In this document: positions 8,575 to 16,045 of the stretch, piece by piece
Position numbering within the stretch: position 1 is the stretch's first letter
Layout: every line of letters begins with the position of its first letter
DNA from: Streptomyces rhizoryzae
GTDB taxonomy: Bacteria > Actinomycetota > Actinomycetes > Streptomycetales > Streptomycetaceae
NCBI RefSeq assembly: GCF_023155275.1
Contig: NZ_JALMUV010000038.1
Coordinates: 22,008 to 86,007 of the forward strand
Length of the DNA: 64,000 bases
Direction of reading: 5' to 3'
The notes under the pieces: generated by a model
The model's input: the letters and a program-made list of their open reading frames with translations, nothing else
Databases searched by the model: none
What the model was told of the DNA's origin: nothing
Program-made: the position numbers and the translations under genes

Positions 8575-9192
8575 TCAGCCGGCCGCGCTCGCCACCGCGA
8601 GGCCGAAGCCGATCAGCACCACGCCCGTGGTCCGCCCGAGCGCGCGGCGGGTTCGCGGCCTTTCGAGGACGCCGCGGGCCTTGGACAGCAGGAACACGTA
8701 GCTGCCGAGCCAGGCAAAGGTGAGGGCGGTGTGGAGGAGGATCAAGGAGGCCATCGCCCGGCCGGGCGCCAGCCCCGGCGGAGCCAGCATGGGGAGCAGG
8801 CCCGTGTAGAAGACGGCGATCTTCGGGTTGAGGAGGTTGCTGACCAGACCCGTCCGCCACGGGCTCCCCGCGGCGGGGCCGGTTGGTGCCGGGACGGCGG
8901 GGGCGGCGCGGCGGTGGTGCCACAGTGCCTGCGCGCCGAGGAACACCAGGTAGCCGGCGCCGAGGAACCTGACGGTCAGGTAGGCCGCGGGCCAGGCGGC
9001 GAGCATGGCCGTCAGGCCCGCGACGGTCAGCGCGCCCCAGAGCAGCAGCCCCGTCGCGATCCCGCCCACGGTGCGCAGCGCGTCCCGGGGGCCGGCCACG
9101 AGCGCCCGCCGGGTCACCACTGCCATGTCCGGGCCGGGCACGATGGTCAGCAGCGCAAGGACACCGGTCGCGGCCAGGAAGTGGGTCAGCAC
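8575..9192 (-). CDS. LysE-family amino-acid/metabolite exporter
   Basis: A 205-residue protein with six hydrophobic helices and the LysE/RhtB signatures: the N-terminal TIVPGPDMAVVTRRAL (proline-glycine-proline in helix 1) and the mid-protein block GLVSNLLNPKIAVFY. These proteins export amino acids or related compounds with proton exchange. GTG 9192 is preferred because GGAAGGGGG sits nine bases upstream. The gene is in the same direction as, and 156 bp ahead of, the cupin gene. Substrate unknown. Confidence 0.88.
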   Translation of the reverse strand: MLTHFLAATGVLALLTIVPGPDMAVVTRRALVAGPRDALRTVGGIATGLLLWGALTVAGLTAMLAAWPAAYLTVRFLGAGYLVFLGAQALWHHRRAAPAVPAPTGPAAGSPWRTGLVSNLLNPKIAVFYTGLLPMLAPPGLAPGRAMASLILLHTALTFAWLGSYVFLLSKARGVLERPRTRRALGRTTGVVLIGFGLAVASAAG

Positions 9193-9404
9193 GCCGACGG
9201 CCCCCTTCCGATCGCGTGGTTCAGGCCGGTCGGGGGTGGGGTCATGGAAAGTCGGTGGTTCAACGAACGGTCCTCGGTGGGGCGGTGGCACGGCGACGCA
9301 GCGCGTGAGGGGTGGTCGGGCACGGGGGCGGAAGGGGGCTCAGTGCGGGAGCGATCGGTCACGGAGCAGGAGAAGTTCTCCGTCACGAGTGGCCGAGTGG
9401 CCGG

Positions 9405-10514
9405 TCAGGGACTGGGATTGGCGGCGGTGCCCTCCGTGCTCAGGAGGACGACCACCGAGGACGGTCCGAGGCCCAGTGTCGTGCGGCGTTCCCCGGCGCC
9501 CGGTGCGGTGAGTACCGCCCGCAGTCCGGCGAGCGCCGCCGCTCCGCAGGGGCCCGAGGAGACACCGGCTGCGGCGAGGTCCGCGGCGGCGCGGGCGCTG
9601 TCGGCGTCCGCGATGGCGACGGCGGCGTCGAGTCCGGCGCGCAGGGCGGGCCAGGCGATGCTGGACGGAGTGCCGCAGTTCATTCCGGCCATGGCGGTGG
9701 TGCCCGTCGCCACGGTGACGGGTTCGCCGAGGATGAGGCTGTGCAGGACGCAGGCCGCGGCCTCCGGCTCCACGGCCAGCAGCGCCGGGGCGCGTCCGGC
9801 GGGCCGGCTGCGGTAGTGGGTGACCACCGCCTGGGCCAACGACCCCACCCCGACCGGCATGGCGACGAGGTCGGGACCCTCGGCGGCCCCCACGGCCGCC
9901 AACTGCTCGTCGATCTCCGCGCAGAGGGTGGAGTACCCCTCCACGATCCACCCCGGCACCCGCTCGTAACCTGCCCACGCGACGTCCTGGACCAGGACCG
10001 CGTCCGGGCGGGCGGCCGCCTCGGCCGCCCGGCGCACCGCCTCGTCGTAGGAGCCCGGGACCTCGGTGACCCTGGCCTGTTCGGCGGCGATGGCCGCCAC
10101 GGCCTGGGGATGCACGCCCTGGGCGACGAAGATGTGGGCGCGCTGCCCGAGGCGCCGTGCCGTGCGGGCGACCGCGCGGCCGTGGTTGCCGTCGGTGGCG
10201 GTGACCAGGGTGAGCGGGCCGGGATCCGCGCCGTTCGCGGCCCGCTCGGCGAGGAGGCGGTGGACCGCCCAGGACGCGCCCAGCGCCTTGAACGCGGGCA
10301 GCCCCAGGCGGCACGACTCGTCCTTGACGAAGACCCGCCCGACCCCCAACTGCGAGGCCAGCGAGGGAAGTCCGGTCAGCGGCGTGGGCGCGTAGTCGGG
10401 CAGCGAGGCATGGAACGCGCGCGCCGCGGGGGGCGCGGGCTCACACCGCCAGGCCCGGGCACCGGGGCGCACGTACCACGGCAGCCTGCGGGAGGAGGAA
10501 AGCTCGTCGGACAT
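9405..10514 (-). CDS. Diaminopropionate ammonia-lyase-like PLP enzyme
   Basis: A 369-residue fold-type II PLP enzyme. The Schiff-base lysine lies in PAFKALGASWAV (about residue 75), the phosphate-binding turn and substrate loop in ATDGNHGRAVARTA, and the C-terminal serine/STEG turn in VVVLLSTEGTA. This motif set and length fit diaminopropionate ammonia-lyase, which turns 2,3-diaminopropionate into pyruvate and two ammonia; serine/threonine dehydratase-like activity is the alternative. It is divergently transcribed from a LysR gene that probably regulates it. Confidence 0.85.
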   Translation of the reverse strand: MSDELSSSRRLPWYVRPGARAWRCEPAPPAARAFHASLPDYAPTPLTGLPSLASQLGVGRVFVKDESCRLGLPAFKALGASWAVHRLLAERAANGADPGPLTLVTATDGNHGRAVARTARRLGQRAHIFVAQGVHPQAVAAIAAEQARVTEVPGSYDEAVRRAAEAAARPDAVLVQDVAWAGYERVPGWIVEGYSTLCAEIDEQLAAVGAAEGPDLVAMPVGVGSLAQAVVTHYRSRPAGRAPALLAVEPEAAACVLHSLILGEPVTVATGTTAMAGMNCGTPSSIAWPALRAGLDAAVAIADADSARAAADLAAAGVSSGPCGAAALAGLRAVLTAPGAGERRTTLGLGPSSVVVLLSTEGTAANPSP

Positions 10515-10665
10515 ACGTCCAGCCTCCGACGGGACCCGGTCTTCGGTCCAGCGAATGTTTCCGACCTATACTCGTCGGAGAAACCGATGGTTTGGCGGGG
10601 ACCGGTGAGGCGGGGAAACCGATGAGGCAGTCGGCGATCCCGGAGGGCGAGGAGCGCGGGCTGCC

Positions 10666-11586
10666 ATGTTCGATCTGCACCGTCTGCGCCTGCTCCGCGA
10701 ACTCAAACACCGCGGCACCCTCGCGGCCGTCGCCGCCGCCCTCTCCTACGCCCCCTCCTCCGTTTCCCAGCAGCTCTCCCAGTTGGAAGCCGAGGTGGGC
10801 GTCCCGCTGCTGGAGCCGGTCGGGCGGCGGGTGCGGCTGACCGAGCAGGCCGAGATCCTCGTCAGCCACACCGAAGCGGTCCTCGAACGCCTGGAGCGTG
10901 CGGAGGCGGACATCGCAGCCTCCCTTACCGACCTGACCGGCACGCTGCGCATCGCCTCGTTCCAGACAGCCGCCCTGGCCCTCGTCCCGACCGCGCTCGG
11001 CCTGCTGCGCGACCGGCATCCGCACCTGCGCGTCCACGTCACGCACCGGGAACCGGAATTGGCGCTGCTCGCCCTCCAGGCCCGCGACTTCGACCTGGTG
11101 CTCGCGGAGGAGTACCCCGGCAACCCCAATCCGCGGCCCGCCGAACTCGAACAGGAAGACCTGCTCGACGACCCCCTGCACCTCGCCCTGCCGGCGTCGG
11201 CCGGCACCTCGGACGCGGACGGGCCGACCGCGGCGCTGCGTTCCCTGGCGGACCATGCCTGGGTGATGGAGCCCGAGGGCACGGCCGCGCGCCACTGGGC
11301 CATGACCCTGTGCCGCAACGCCGGTTTCGAACCCGACGTGCGGTTCGAGAGCACCGACGTCCTGCTGCACCAGCGCCTCGTCGAGCAGGACCACGCCGCG
11401 GCCTTCCTCCCCGACCTCGTCTGGAGCGGACACCCGCCGACCGTCACGCTGCGGCAACTGCCCCGCGGCCGGCGCACGCGCCGCATCTTCACCGTCGTTC
11501 GCCAAGGCCGCAGCCGGCACCCCGCCGTGCTCGCCTGCCGCACCGCCCTCCGCCAGGCAGCCACCGGCCGCGCCGACCCCGCATAG
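10666..11586 (+). CDS. LysR-family transcriptional regulator
   Basis: A 306-residue LysR regulator. The DNA-binding helix-turn-helix occupies the first 60 residues (LRELKHRGTLAAVAAALSYAPS, then VSQQLSQLEAEVG), followed by a linker helix and an effector domain starting near TGTLRIASFQTAAL. It is divergent from the diaminopropionate ammonia-lyase gene with 151 bp between starts, the usual place for a LysR and its target. The effector is not predictable from sequence. Confidence 0.9.
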   Translation: MFDLHRLRLLRELKHRGTLAAVAAALSYAPSSVSQQLSQLEAEVGVPLLEPVGRRVRLTEQAEILVSHTEAVLERLERAEADIAASLTDLTGTLRIASFQTAALALVPTALGLLRDRHPHLRVHVTHREPELALLALQARDFDLVLAEEYPGNPNPRPAELEQEDLLDDPLHLALPASAGTSDADGPTAALRSLADHAWVMEPEGTAARHWAMTLCRNAGFEPDVRFESTDVLLHQRLVEQDHAAAFLPDLVWSGHPPTVTLRQLPRGRRTRRIFTVVRQGRSRHPAVLACRTALRQAATGRADPA

Positions 11587-11792
11587 CCGAACGCCGTCCG
11601 GCGACCGGGGTCCGGCAAGACAGGGTGGGCGAGGCGCAGGAAGCGGGCCGCTCCGGGCGCGGGGGGGAGAACAGCGGGGCGGCCTCCTGGTGCGGGCACG
11701 GGCCGACTGGCCGGCAGTCAGCCAGCCAGTCAGCGCGCCCCGAATCGCCAGGAATTCCGCTCGCCGGCCGCGCGACCGGCGCAGGAATCGGC

Positions 11793-12686
11793 TCAGACGA
11801 TCAGGACCCGGCGTCCGCGGGTGTGGCCTGCCTGGCTGTCGGCGTGCGCCGCCGCGGCCTCGGCGAGCGGGTACGACTTCTCGATCGGGATGTGGAGCTT
11901 CCCCAGCGAGAGGAGGCGGACGGCCTCGGCGAGCGCATCCGGGACGCTGCCGGCCACGCCGGAGTACCGGGCACCGAGTCGCGGCGCGCCGAGATCGGCG
12001 ATGGAGACCACCTTCCGCGGGTCGCCGGTCAGCTCGATCAGTTCGCGGATGACGCCTGAGCCGGCCAGATCCAGCGCCGCGTCGACACGGCCGAGCTGCC
12101 GCACCCGTTCGACCCAGCCCTCGCCGTACGTCGTGGCGACGGCGCCCAGGCTCCGCAGATAGTCCTGGTTCGCGGCCCCGGCCGTGCCGATCACCCTGAT
12201 GCCGCGGTCGCGGGCGATCTGTAGCACCGCCGATCCCACTCCCCCGGACGCGCCGCTGACCAGCAGCGTTTCCCCGGACCGCACGCCGGCCTCGCGGATG
12301 ATGCGCAGCGCGGTCTCCACCACGGAGGGATACCCGGCCGCCTCCGCGAACGTCAGCCCCGCGGGCATCCGGGCCCAGGCCGACAACACGGCGAACTCGG
12401 CGTAGGTACTCGACCCTTCACCGAACACGGGGTCCCCGATCTCGACCCCTTCGACGCCCTCGCCGACCTCGTCCACCACCCCGGCGGCGTCCTGCCCGAC
12501 TCCGGCGGGCAACTCGATCGGATGGGCTGTCAGTTTCTGGCCTTCACGGATCCGCCAGTCGACGGGGTTCACGCCCGCCGCTCGCACGGCGATGCGTATC
12601 CGGCCGGGGCCCGCGTGGGGCTCCTCGGCGTCGGTGAGGTGCAGGACGTCGGGGCCGCCGAACTCGGCGAAGCTCACTCTCTTCAT
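11793..12686 (-). CDS. Zinc-less quinone oxidoreductase / NADP-dependent MDR oxidoreductase
   Basis: A 297-residue medium-chain reductase of the quinone-oxidoreductase type. The GroES-like start reads FAEFGGPDVLHLTDAEEPHAGPG; the NADP-binding fold contains VSGASGGVGSAVLQIARDRG. The structural zinc cysteines of alcohol dehydrogenases are missing, as expected for this branch. Either ATG 12686 or ATG 12698 could start it; the shorter product matches the usual family N-terminus. A TetR gene is divergent, with an inverted repeat between them. Confidence 0.88.
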   Translation of the reverse strand: MKRVSFAEFGGPDVLHLTDAEEPHAGPGRIRIAVRAAGVNPVDWRIREGQKLTAHPIELPAGVGQDAAGVVDEVGEGVEGVEIGDPVFGEGSSTYAEFAVLSAWARMPAGLTFAEAAGYPSVVETALRIIREAGVRSGETLLVSGASGGVGSAVLQIARDRGIRVIGTAGAANQDYLRSLGAVATTYGEGWVERVRQLGRVDAALDLAGSGVIRELIELTGDPRKVVSIADLGAPRLGARYSGVAGSVPDALAEAVRLLSLGKLHIPIEKSYPLAEAAAAHADSQAGHTRGRRVLIV

Positions 12687-12704
12687 GCCGCCGACCATAG
12701 CACT

Positions 12705-12728
12705 AACGGTTAGGGTTTAAAAACCGTT
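12705..12728. promoter_or_regulatory. Candidate TetR operator
   Basis: AACGGTT (12705-12711) and AACCGTT (12722-12728) are perfect complements separated by ten bases in an AT-rich stretch, located between the divergent oxidoreductase and TetR starts. The spacing and place suit a TetR dimer site that also covers the oxidoreductase promoter. Confidence 0.6.
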
Positions 12729-12756
12729 TCGGTATTGCACCTGATAGTGTTCGACC

Positions 12757-13371
12757 ATGACCGTTCCGCCCGGACGCCGCGAGCGCAAGAAGGCCGCGAC
12801 CCGCCAGAAGATCGCCGACACCGCCCTGCGGCTCTTCCTGGAACGCGGCTATGACGCGGTGGGCATCCGGGACGTCGCCGCGGAGGCCGACGTGGCCGTG
12901 ACCACGGTCTTCTCCCACTTCGCCTCGAAAGAGGCGCTGGTCTTCGAGCAGGACCAGGACTTCGAACAACGCCTGACGCGGGCGGTCACCGACCGGGCAC
13001 CGCAGGAGCCGCTCGTCCCCGCCCTGCGCCGCGAGATCCTCGCGCTGGTGCGACACTGCACGGCGGACAGCGCCGCCCCGATCTGGCACATGATCGACGC
13101 CTCACCCGCCCTGCGGGAGTACGAGGAGTCGATGCGGCTGCGCCACGCGGAGTCGCTGGCGGCGGCCATCGTCGCCGAGCCCGAGCTGTCCCGGAGTCCA
13201 ACGGCCTGCCGCACGCTGGCGAGGTTCGCCGTCGACGCCTACTCACTGGCCCGCGACGCGGCCGACCCGGAAGCCGCCGTGGACGAGATCTTCCACATGA
13301 TCGAGGCGGCCTGGGCCGCCACCTCCCCCGCCCCGAACCACCCGAACTCCCCGGGCCCGTCCGGCTCGTAG
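12757..13371 (+). CDS. TetR-family transcriptional regulator
   Basis: A 204-residue TetR repressor. The N-terminal helix-turn-helix is classic: TRQKIADTALRLFLERGYDAV then IRDVAAEADVAVTTVFSHF with the following SKEALVFE. The C-terminal ligand domain is not recognisable to a subfamily. It is divergent from a quinone oxidoreductase gene and probably represses it and itself through the repeat at 12705-12728. Confidence 0.9.
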   Translation: MTVPPGRRERKKAATRQKIADTALRLFLERGYDAVGIRDVAAEADVAVTTVFSHFASKEALVFEQDQDFEQRLTRAVTDRAPQEPLVPALRREILALVRHCTADSAAPIWHMIDASPALREYEESMRLRHAESLAAAIVAEPELSRSPTACRTLARFAVDAYSLARDAADPEAAVDEIFHMIEAAWAATSPAPNHPNSPGPSGS

Positions 13372-13442
13372 GGGGAACTCACCCCGCCCGGCGGCCGACA
13401 GCCGTCGCCGGCGTTCCGGTCATCGGGGCGGCGTACGGCCCG

Positions 13443-13931
13443 TCAGGCGTCCCCGTCCTGGTGGGCCGGCTCAGCCTCCATGGTGGAGCGCAGTTGGGTC
13501 AGGACGGTCTCCAGTTGCCGGAGCAGCTCGGCCGGGTACTGGGCCAAGACGGCGTCCTGGCGCGCGTTCACGGGACCGAAGAACGCGTCGGCGCGTTCCT
13601 TGGCCTGGGAGGTGCTGCGCAGGGTGACGATCCGCCGGTCGGTGTGTTCGCGGGTGCGGATGACGTACCCGGCGCGTTCGAGGCGGTTGAGCAGTGCGGT
13701 CATCGCCCCCGAGGAGAGCGGGATGCGGCTGCTGAGCAGGGCCGGCGACAGGGGGGCGCCCTTGGCTTCGGCCGAGGCGATCTCCAGCAGTGCGAACGCG
13801 TCGGTGGAGTGCACGCCGATCCGAGCGGCGAAGCGTCGGCCCAGTTCGGTGAAGCTCGCACCGTAAGCCCTGAGGGCTTCCGCCAACTGCTCGCGCTGCG
13901 CCGCGACCCCACCGGGCACCGACTCGTCCAC
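13443..13931 (-). CDS. MarR-family transcriptional regulator
   Basis: A 162-residue MarR winged-helix protein. The recognition region reads LSSRIPLSSGAMTALLNRLERAG and the wing VIRTREHTDRRIVTLRSTSQAKE. GTG 13931 is chosen because GGAGGGG precedes it by six bases; the longer frame to 14030 would run through a palindromic operator. Divergent from a cytochrome P450, which is its most likely target. Confidence 0.88.
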   Translation of the reverse strand: MDESVPGGVAAQREQLAEALRAYGASFTELGRRFAARIGVHSTDAFALLEIASAEAKGAPLSPALLSSRIPLSSGAMTALLNRLERAGYVIRTREHTDRRIVTLRSTSQAKERADAFFGPVNARQDAVLAQYPAELLRQLETVLTQLRSTMEAEPAHQDGDA

Positions 13932-14023
13932 CGGACCCCTCCCTCTCCCCTGCCGCCGGTTCGCTCCGCCGGCGCGACGCGTTGACAACCCCTCACCGAA
14001 CAGCATAGCTTCCTCGCGAAGTA

Positions 14024-14038
14024 ACTTCATGGTGAAGT
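14024..14038. promoter_or_regulatory. MarR operator between MarR and P450 genes
   Basis: ACTTCA-TGG-TGAAGT, perfect 6-bp arms with a 3-bp centre. Related half-sites (TTCnnnnnGAA just left, GTGAAGTTAGTTGAAG just right) lie within 40 bp, so a tandem operator is possible. The spacing is typical of MarR dimers. Confidence 0.7.
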
Positions 14039-14188
14039 GATTTTGCGGTGAAGTTAGTTGAAGGTGACGTCAGGTGGGCGGGGGGTGCGCCGGGTGCGGC
14101 ACGGACCGGATCGCCCTCGCTCGCCCCGTGTCGCCCCGCGCTCCCCCTTCCCTGCCTTCTCCCCTCCCCCTGCTCATGGAGACCCAGG

Positions 14189-15355
14189 ATGTTGAACGCG
14201 CCGTACCTCAAGGGCATCGACCCGTTCGCCGCCACCGTCCGCCGCCTCGGCGAACCGGACCCCGTTCACGCCGCCCTGCGCGCCGCCGGCCCCCTCGTCC
14301 AAGTGGACGCGCCGGCCGGTGGACGGGCATGGATCGTGACCGACCACGCCCTGGCACGTGAGGTGCTCCTCGACGCCCGGATCCGGAAGGATCCCGCGTT
14401 CGCACCTCCCGGCTGGGATCGCCACACCGCCGGACTGGAGCAGACCGCCGCCGAGCAGCCGTCCCTCACCACCCTCGACGGCCCCGCACACGCCGCACTG
14501 CGGCGCGCCCACGCTCCGCTCCTCAACGCCCAGCGGATCCGTGCGCAGTCCGGCCGGGTGCACGCCATCGCCCGGACGTTACTGACCGAGCTGGCCGCCG
14601 ACCGCGCGGAGGTCGATCTCATGGCCGACTTCACCACGCGCTATCCGCTCACCGTCCTGTTCGACCTGCTGGGTATCCCGCTCGCGCATGTCGACCGAGC
14701 CGCCGACGCCTGTAGGCAGATGCTCAGCAACGAACCCGGCGCCCAGGGCAGCGCGATCTCCGCGCTTGCCGAAGTCGCCGCCTTCGGGCTCGGCGACGAC
14801 AGCAAGGGGCTCGCCGCCGAGCTGCGTGACCGTATGCCCGCTCACACCGCTCAGGAGGAGCTGCGGTACCACCTGTTCGCGTTGATCTTCGCCGGGCAGC
14901 TCACCACCGACGCCGCCCTCGGCACCCTGATGGCGCACGCTCTCGCGGACCACCGGCACCTACCCGCGGCCGACGAAGGGACTATCGACGCACTGGTCCG
15001 TGCGACGCTCCGGCAGCACCCGCCCGCTCCGTTCACCCTCTGGCGGTTCACCACCACCGAGTTCGAACTCGCCGGCACGCGGCTTCCCGCCCGCGCGCCC
15101 GTACTCATCGACATCCAAGGCATCAACACCGACCCCGCCCGCTCCCCCGGGCCGGACCTGGCGTTCGGCGCCGGCCCGCACGTCTGCGTCGGCGCCCATC
15201 TCGCACTCCTCGAACTCCGCGCGGCGGCCACGGTGTTGCGGACCGACTTCCCCCGAGCCCGCCTCGCCATGCCCTTCGCCAGGCTCCGGCAGGCCACCAT
15301 CGGCGGCCTCCAGGGAAGCCGACTGACGGCTCTCCCCGTCGCCCTGCACGGCTGA
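14189..15355 (+). CDS. Cytochrome P450 lacking the ExxR glutamate, TTA-containing
   Basis: A 388-residue class I bacterial P450. The heme ligand loop FGAGPHVCVGAHLALLE places the cysteine at residue 333, and the I helix reads FAGQLTTDAA. In the K helix the normally invariant ExxR reads ATLR (residues 272-275): the arginine remains but glutamate is replaced by alanine. A few natural streptomycete P450s without ExxR are known (CYP157 family). Residue 131 is a TTA codon (14579-14581), pointing to bldA control. ATG 14189 is the conventional start; upstream sequence is C-rich leader. No ferredoxin gene is adjacent; MarR is divergent. Confidence 0.85.
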   Translation: MLNAPYLKGIDPFAATVRRLGEPDPVHAALRAAGPLVQVDAPAGGRAWIVTDHALAREVLLDARIRKDPAFAPPGWDRHTAGLEQTAAEQPSLTTLDGPAHAALRRAHAPLLNAQRIRAQSGRVHAIARTLLTELAADRAEVDLMADFTTRYPLTVLFDLLGIPLAHVDRAADACRQMLSNEPGAQGSAISALAEVAAFGLGDDSKGLAAELRDRMPAHTAQEELRYHLFALIFAGQLTTDAALGTLMAHALADHRHLPAADEGTIDALVRATLRQHPPAPFTLWRFTTTEFELAGTRLPARAPVLIDIQGINTDPARSPGPDLAFGAGPHVCVGAHLALLELRAAATVLRTDFPRARLAMPFARLRQATIGGLQGSRLTALPVALHG

Positions 15356-15383
15356 CCGCACGGTGCCGCGCGCCCGGCCACGA

Positions 15384-15418
15384 CGCCAGTGCCGGCGGCC
15401 CGTCACCTGGCACTGGCG
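15384..15418. terminator. Bidirectional terminator between P450 and Tpg-like gene
   Basis: Perfect 10-bp inverted repeat CGCCAGTGCC / GGCACTGGCG with a 15-base loop, in the convergent gap. Confidence 0.7.
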
Positions 15419-15457
15419 CACCACCCCGTGGCCGGCCCTCAACCCGGCCGTTGCGGG

Positions 15458-16045
15458 TCAGGCGGCCCAGCCGACGGAGGAGACGAAGGTGTAGGCGTCC
15501 CAGTCGGTGCCGAGGCCGCCTTGGATGATCTCGTCCCAGATCGCTTCGAGTTCGCGGGCGTCGTGGGAGAGCCAGGCATCGACGGCGCGGTCCCAGACCA
15601 GGCCGCGGACATTGAGGGAGCGCATCTCCACGTCGCGGCGGTGGCGGGTGGCGACCTGGGACTGGTCGGCGGGGTCGATCTCGATGCGGGTGCCGCGGCC
15701 GTGGTTGGTCAGACGGCGTTTGAGGTCGGTGACGACGTTGCGGCGCCGCAGGTCCCAGTACGCGGCGTCCAGGCGGGTCAGGTTGGCTCTGCTGGGACTG
15801 CGCTCCTCGGCGAGCCAGGCGATCAGGGTGCGGGGGCGGACGTGGATGCCGGCGCGGTCCATGGCTTCGTAGCCGGCGTCGGAGGCGGTGAGGTAGCGCA
15901 GGCGGGCGGCCAGACCCCGTTCGGTGGTCACCGGTGATTCGATGCCGGTGACCATCTTGTCCACCCCTTCGGCCAGGACGACCCAGCCGGGCAGGGCGCG
16001 GGCACCGTAGTGGCCGATGCGGCGCCAGCGGGAATCCTGCGCCAT
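15458..16045 (-). CDS. Tpg-like protein (candidate telomere terminal protein)
   Basis: A 195-residue protein of the size of streptomycete terminal protein Tpg (about 185). Its order of parts resembles Tpg: a helix-turn-helix-like stretch (residues 65-100, GIHVRPRTLIAWLAEER then LTRLDAAYWDLRR), a short basic beta stretch (GRGTRIEIDP) and an acidic C-terminus (WDEIIQGGLGTDWDAY). Identity with Tpg looks low, so this rests on layout and on its partner: ATG overlaps the stop of the Tap-like gene upstream (TGATG), as in tap-tpg operons. If correct, it would be the protein covalently primed at linear DNA ends. Alternative: an uncharacterised DNA-binding partner of an XRE protein. Confidence 0.55.
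   Translation of the reverse strand: MAQDSRWRRIGHYGARALPGWVVLAEGVDKMVTGIESPVTTERGLAARLRYLTASDAGYEAMDRAGIHVRPRTLIAWLAEERSPSRANLTRLDAAYWDLRRRNVVTDLKRRLTNHGRGTRIEIDPADQSQVATRHRRDVEMRSLNVRGLVWDRAVDAWLSHDARELEAIWDEIIQGGLGTDWDAYTFVSSVGWAA

Noticed and set aside
9312..10625. 437-codon plus-strand frame opposite the diaminopropionate ammonia-lyase
   Set aside because: Gly/Arg-rich shadow; the minus-strand frame has all PLP-enzyme motifs.
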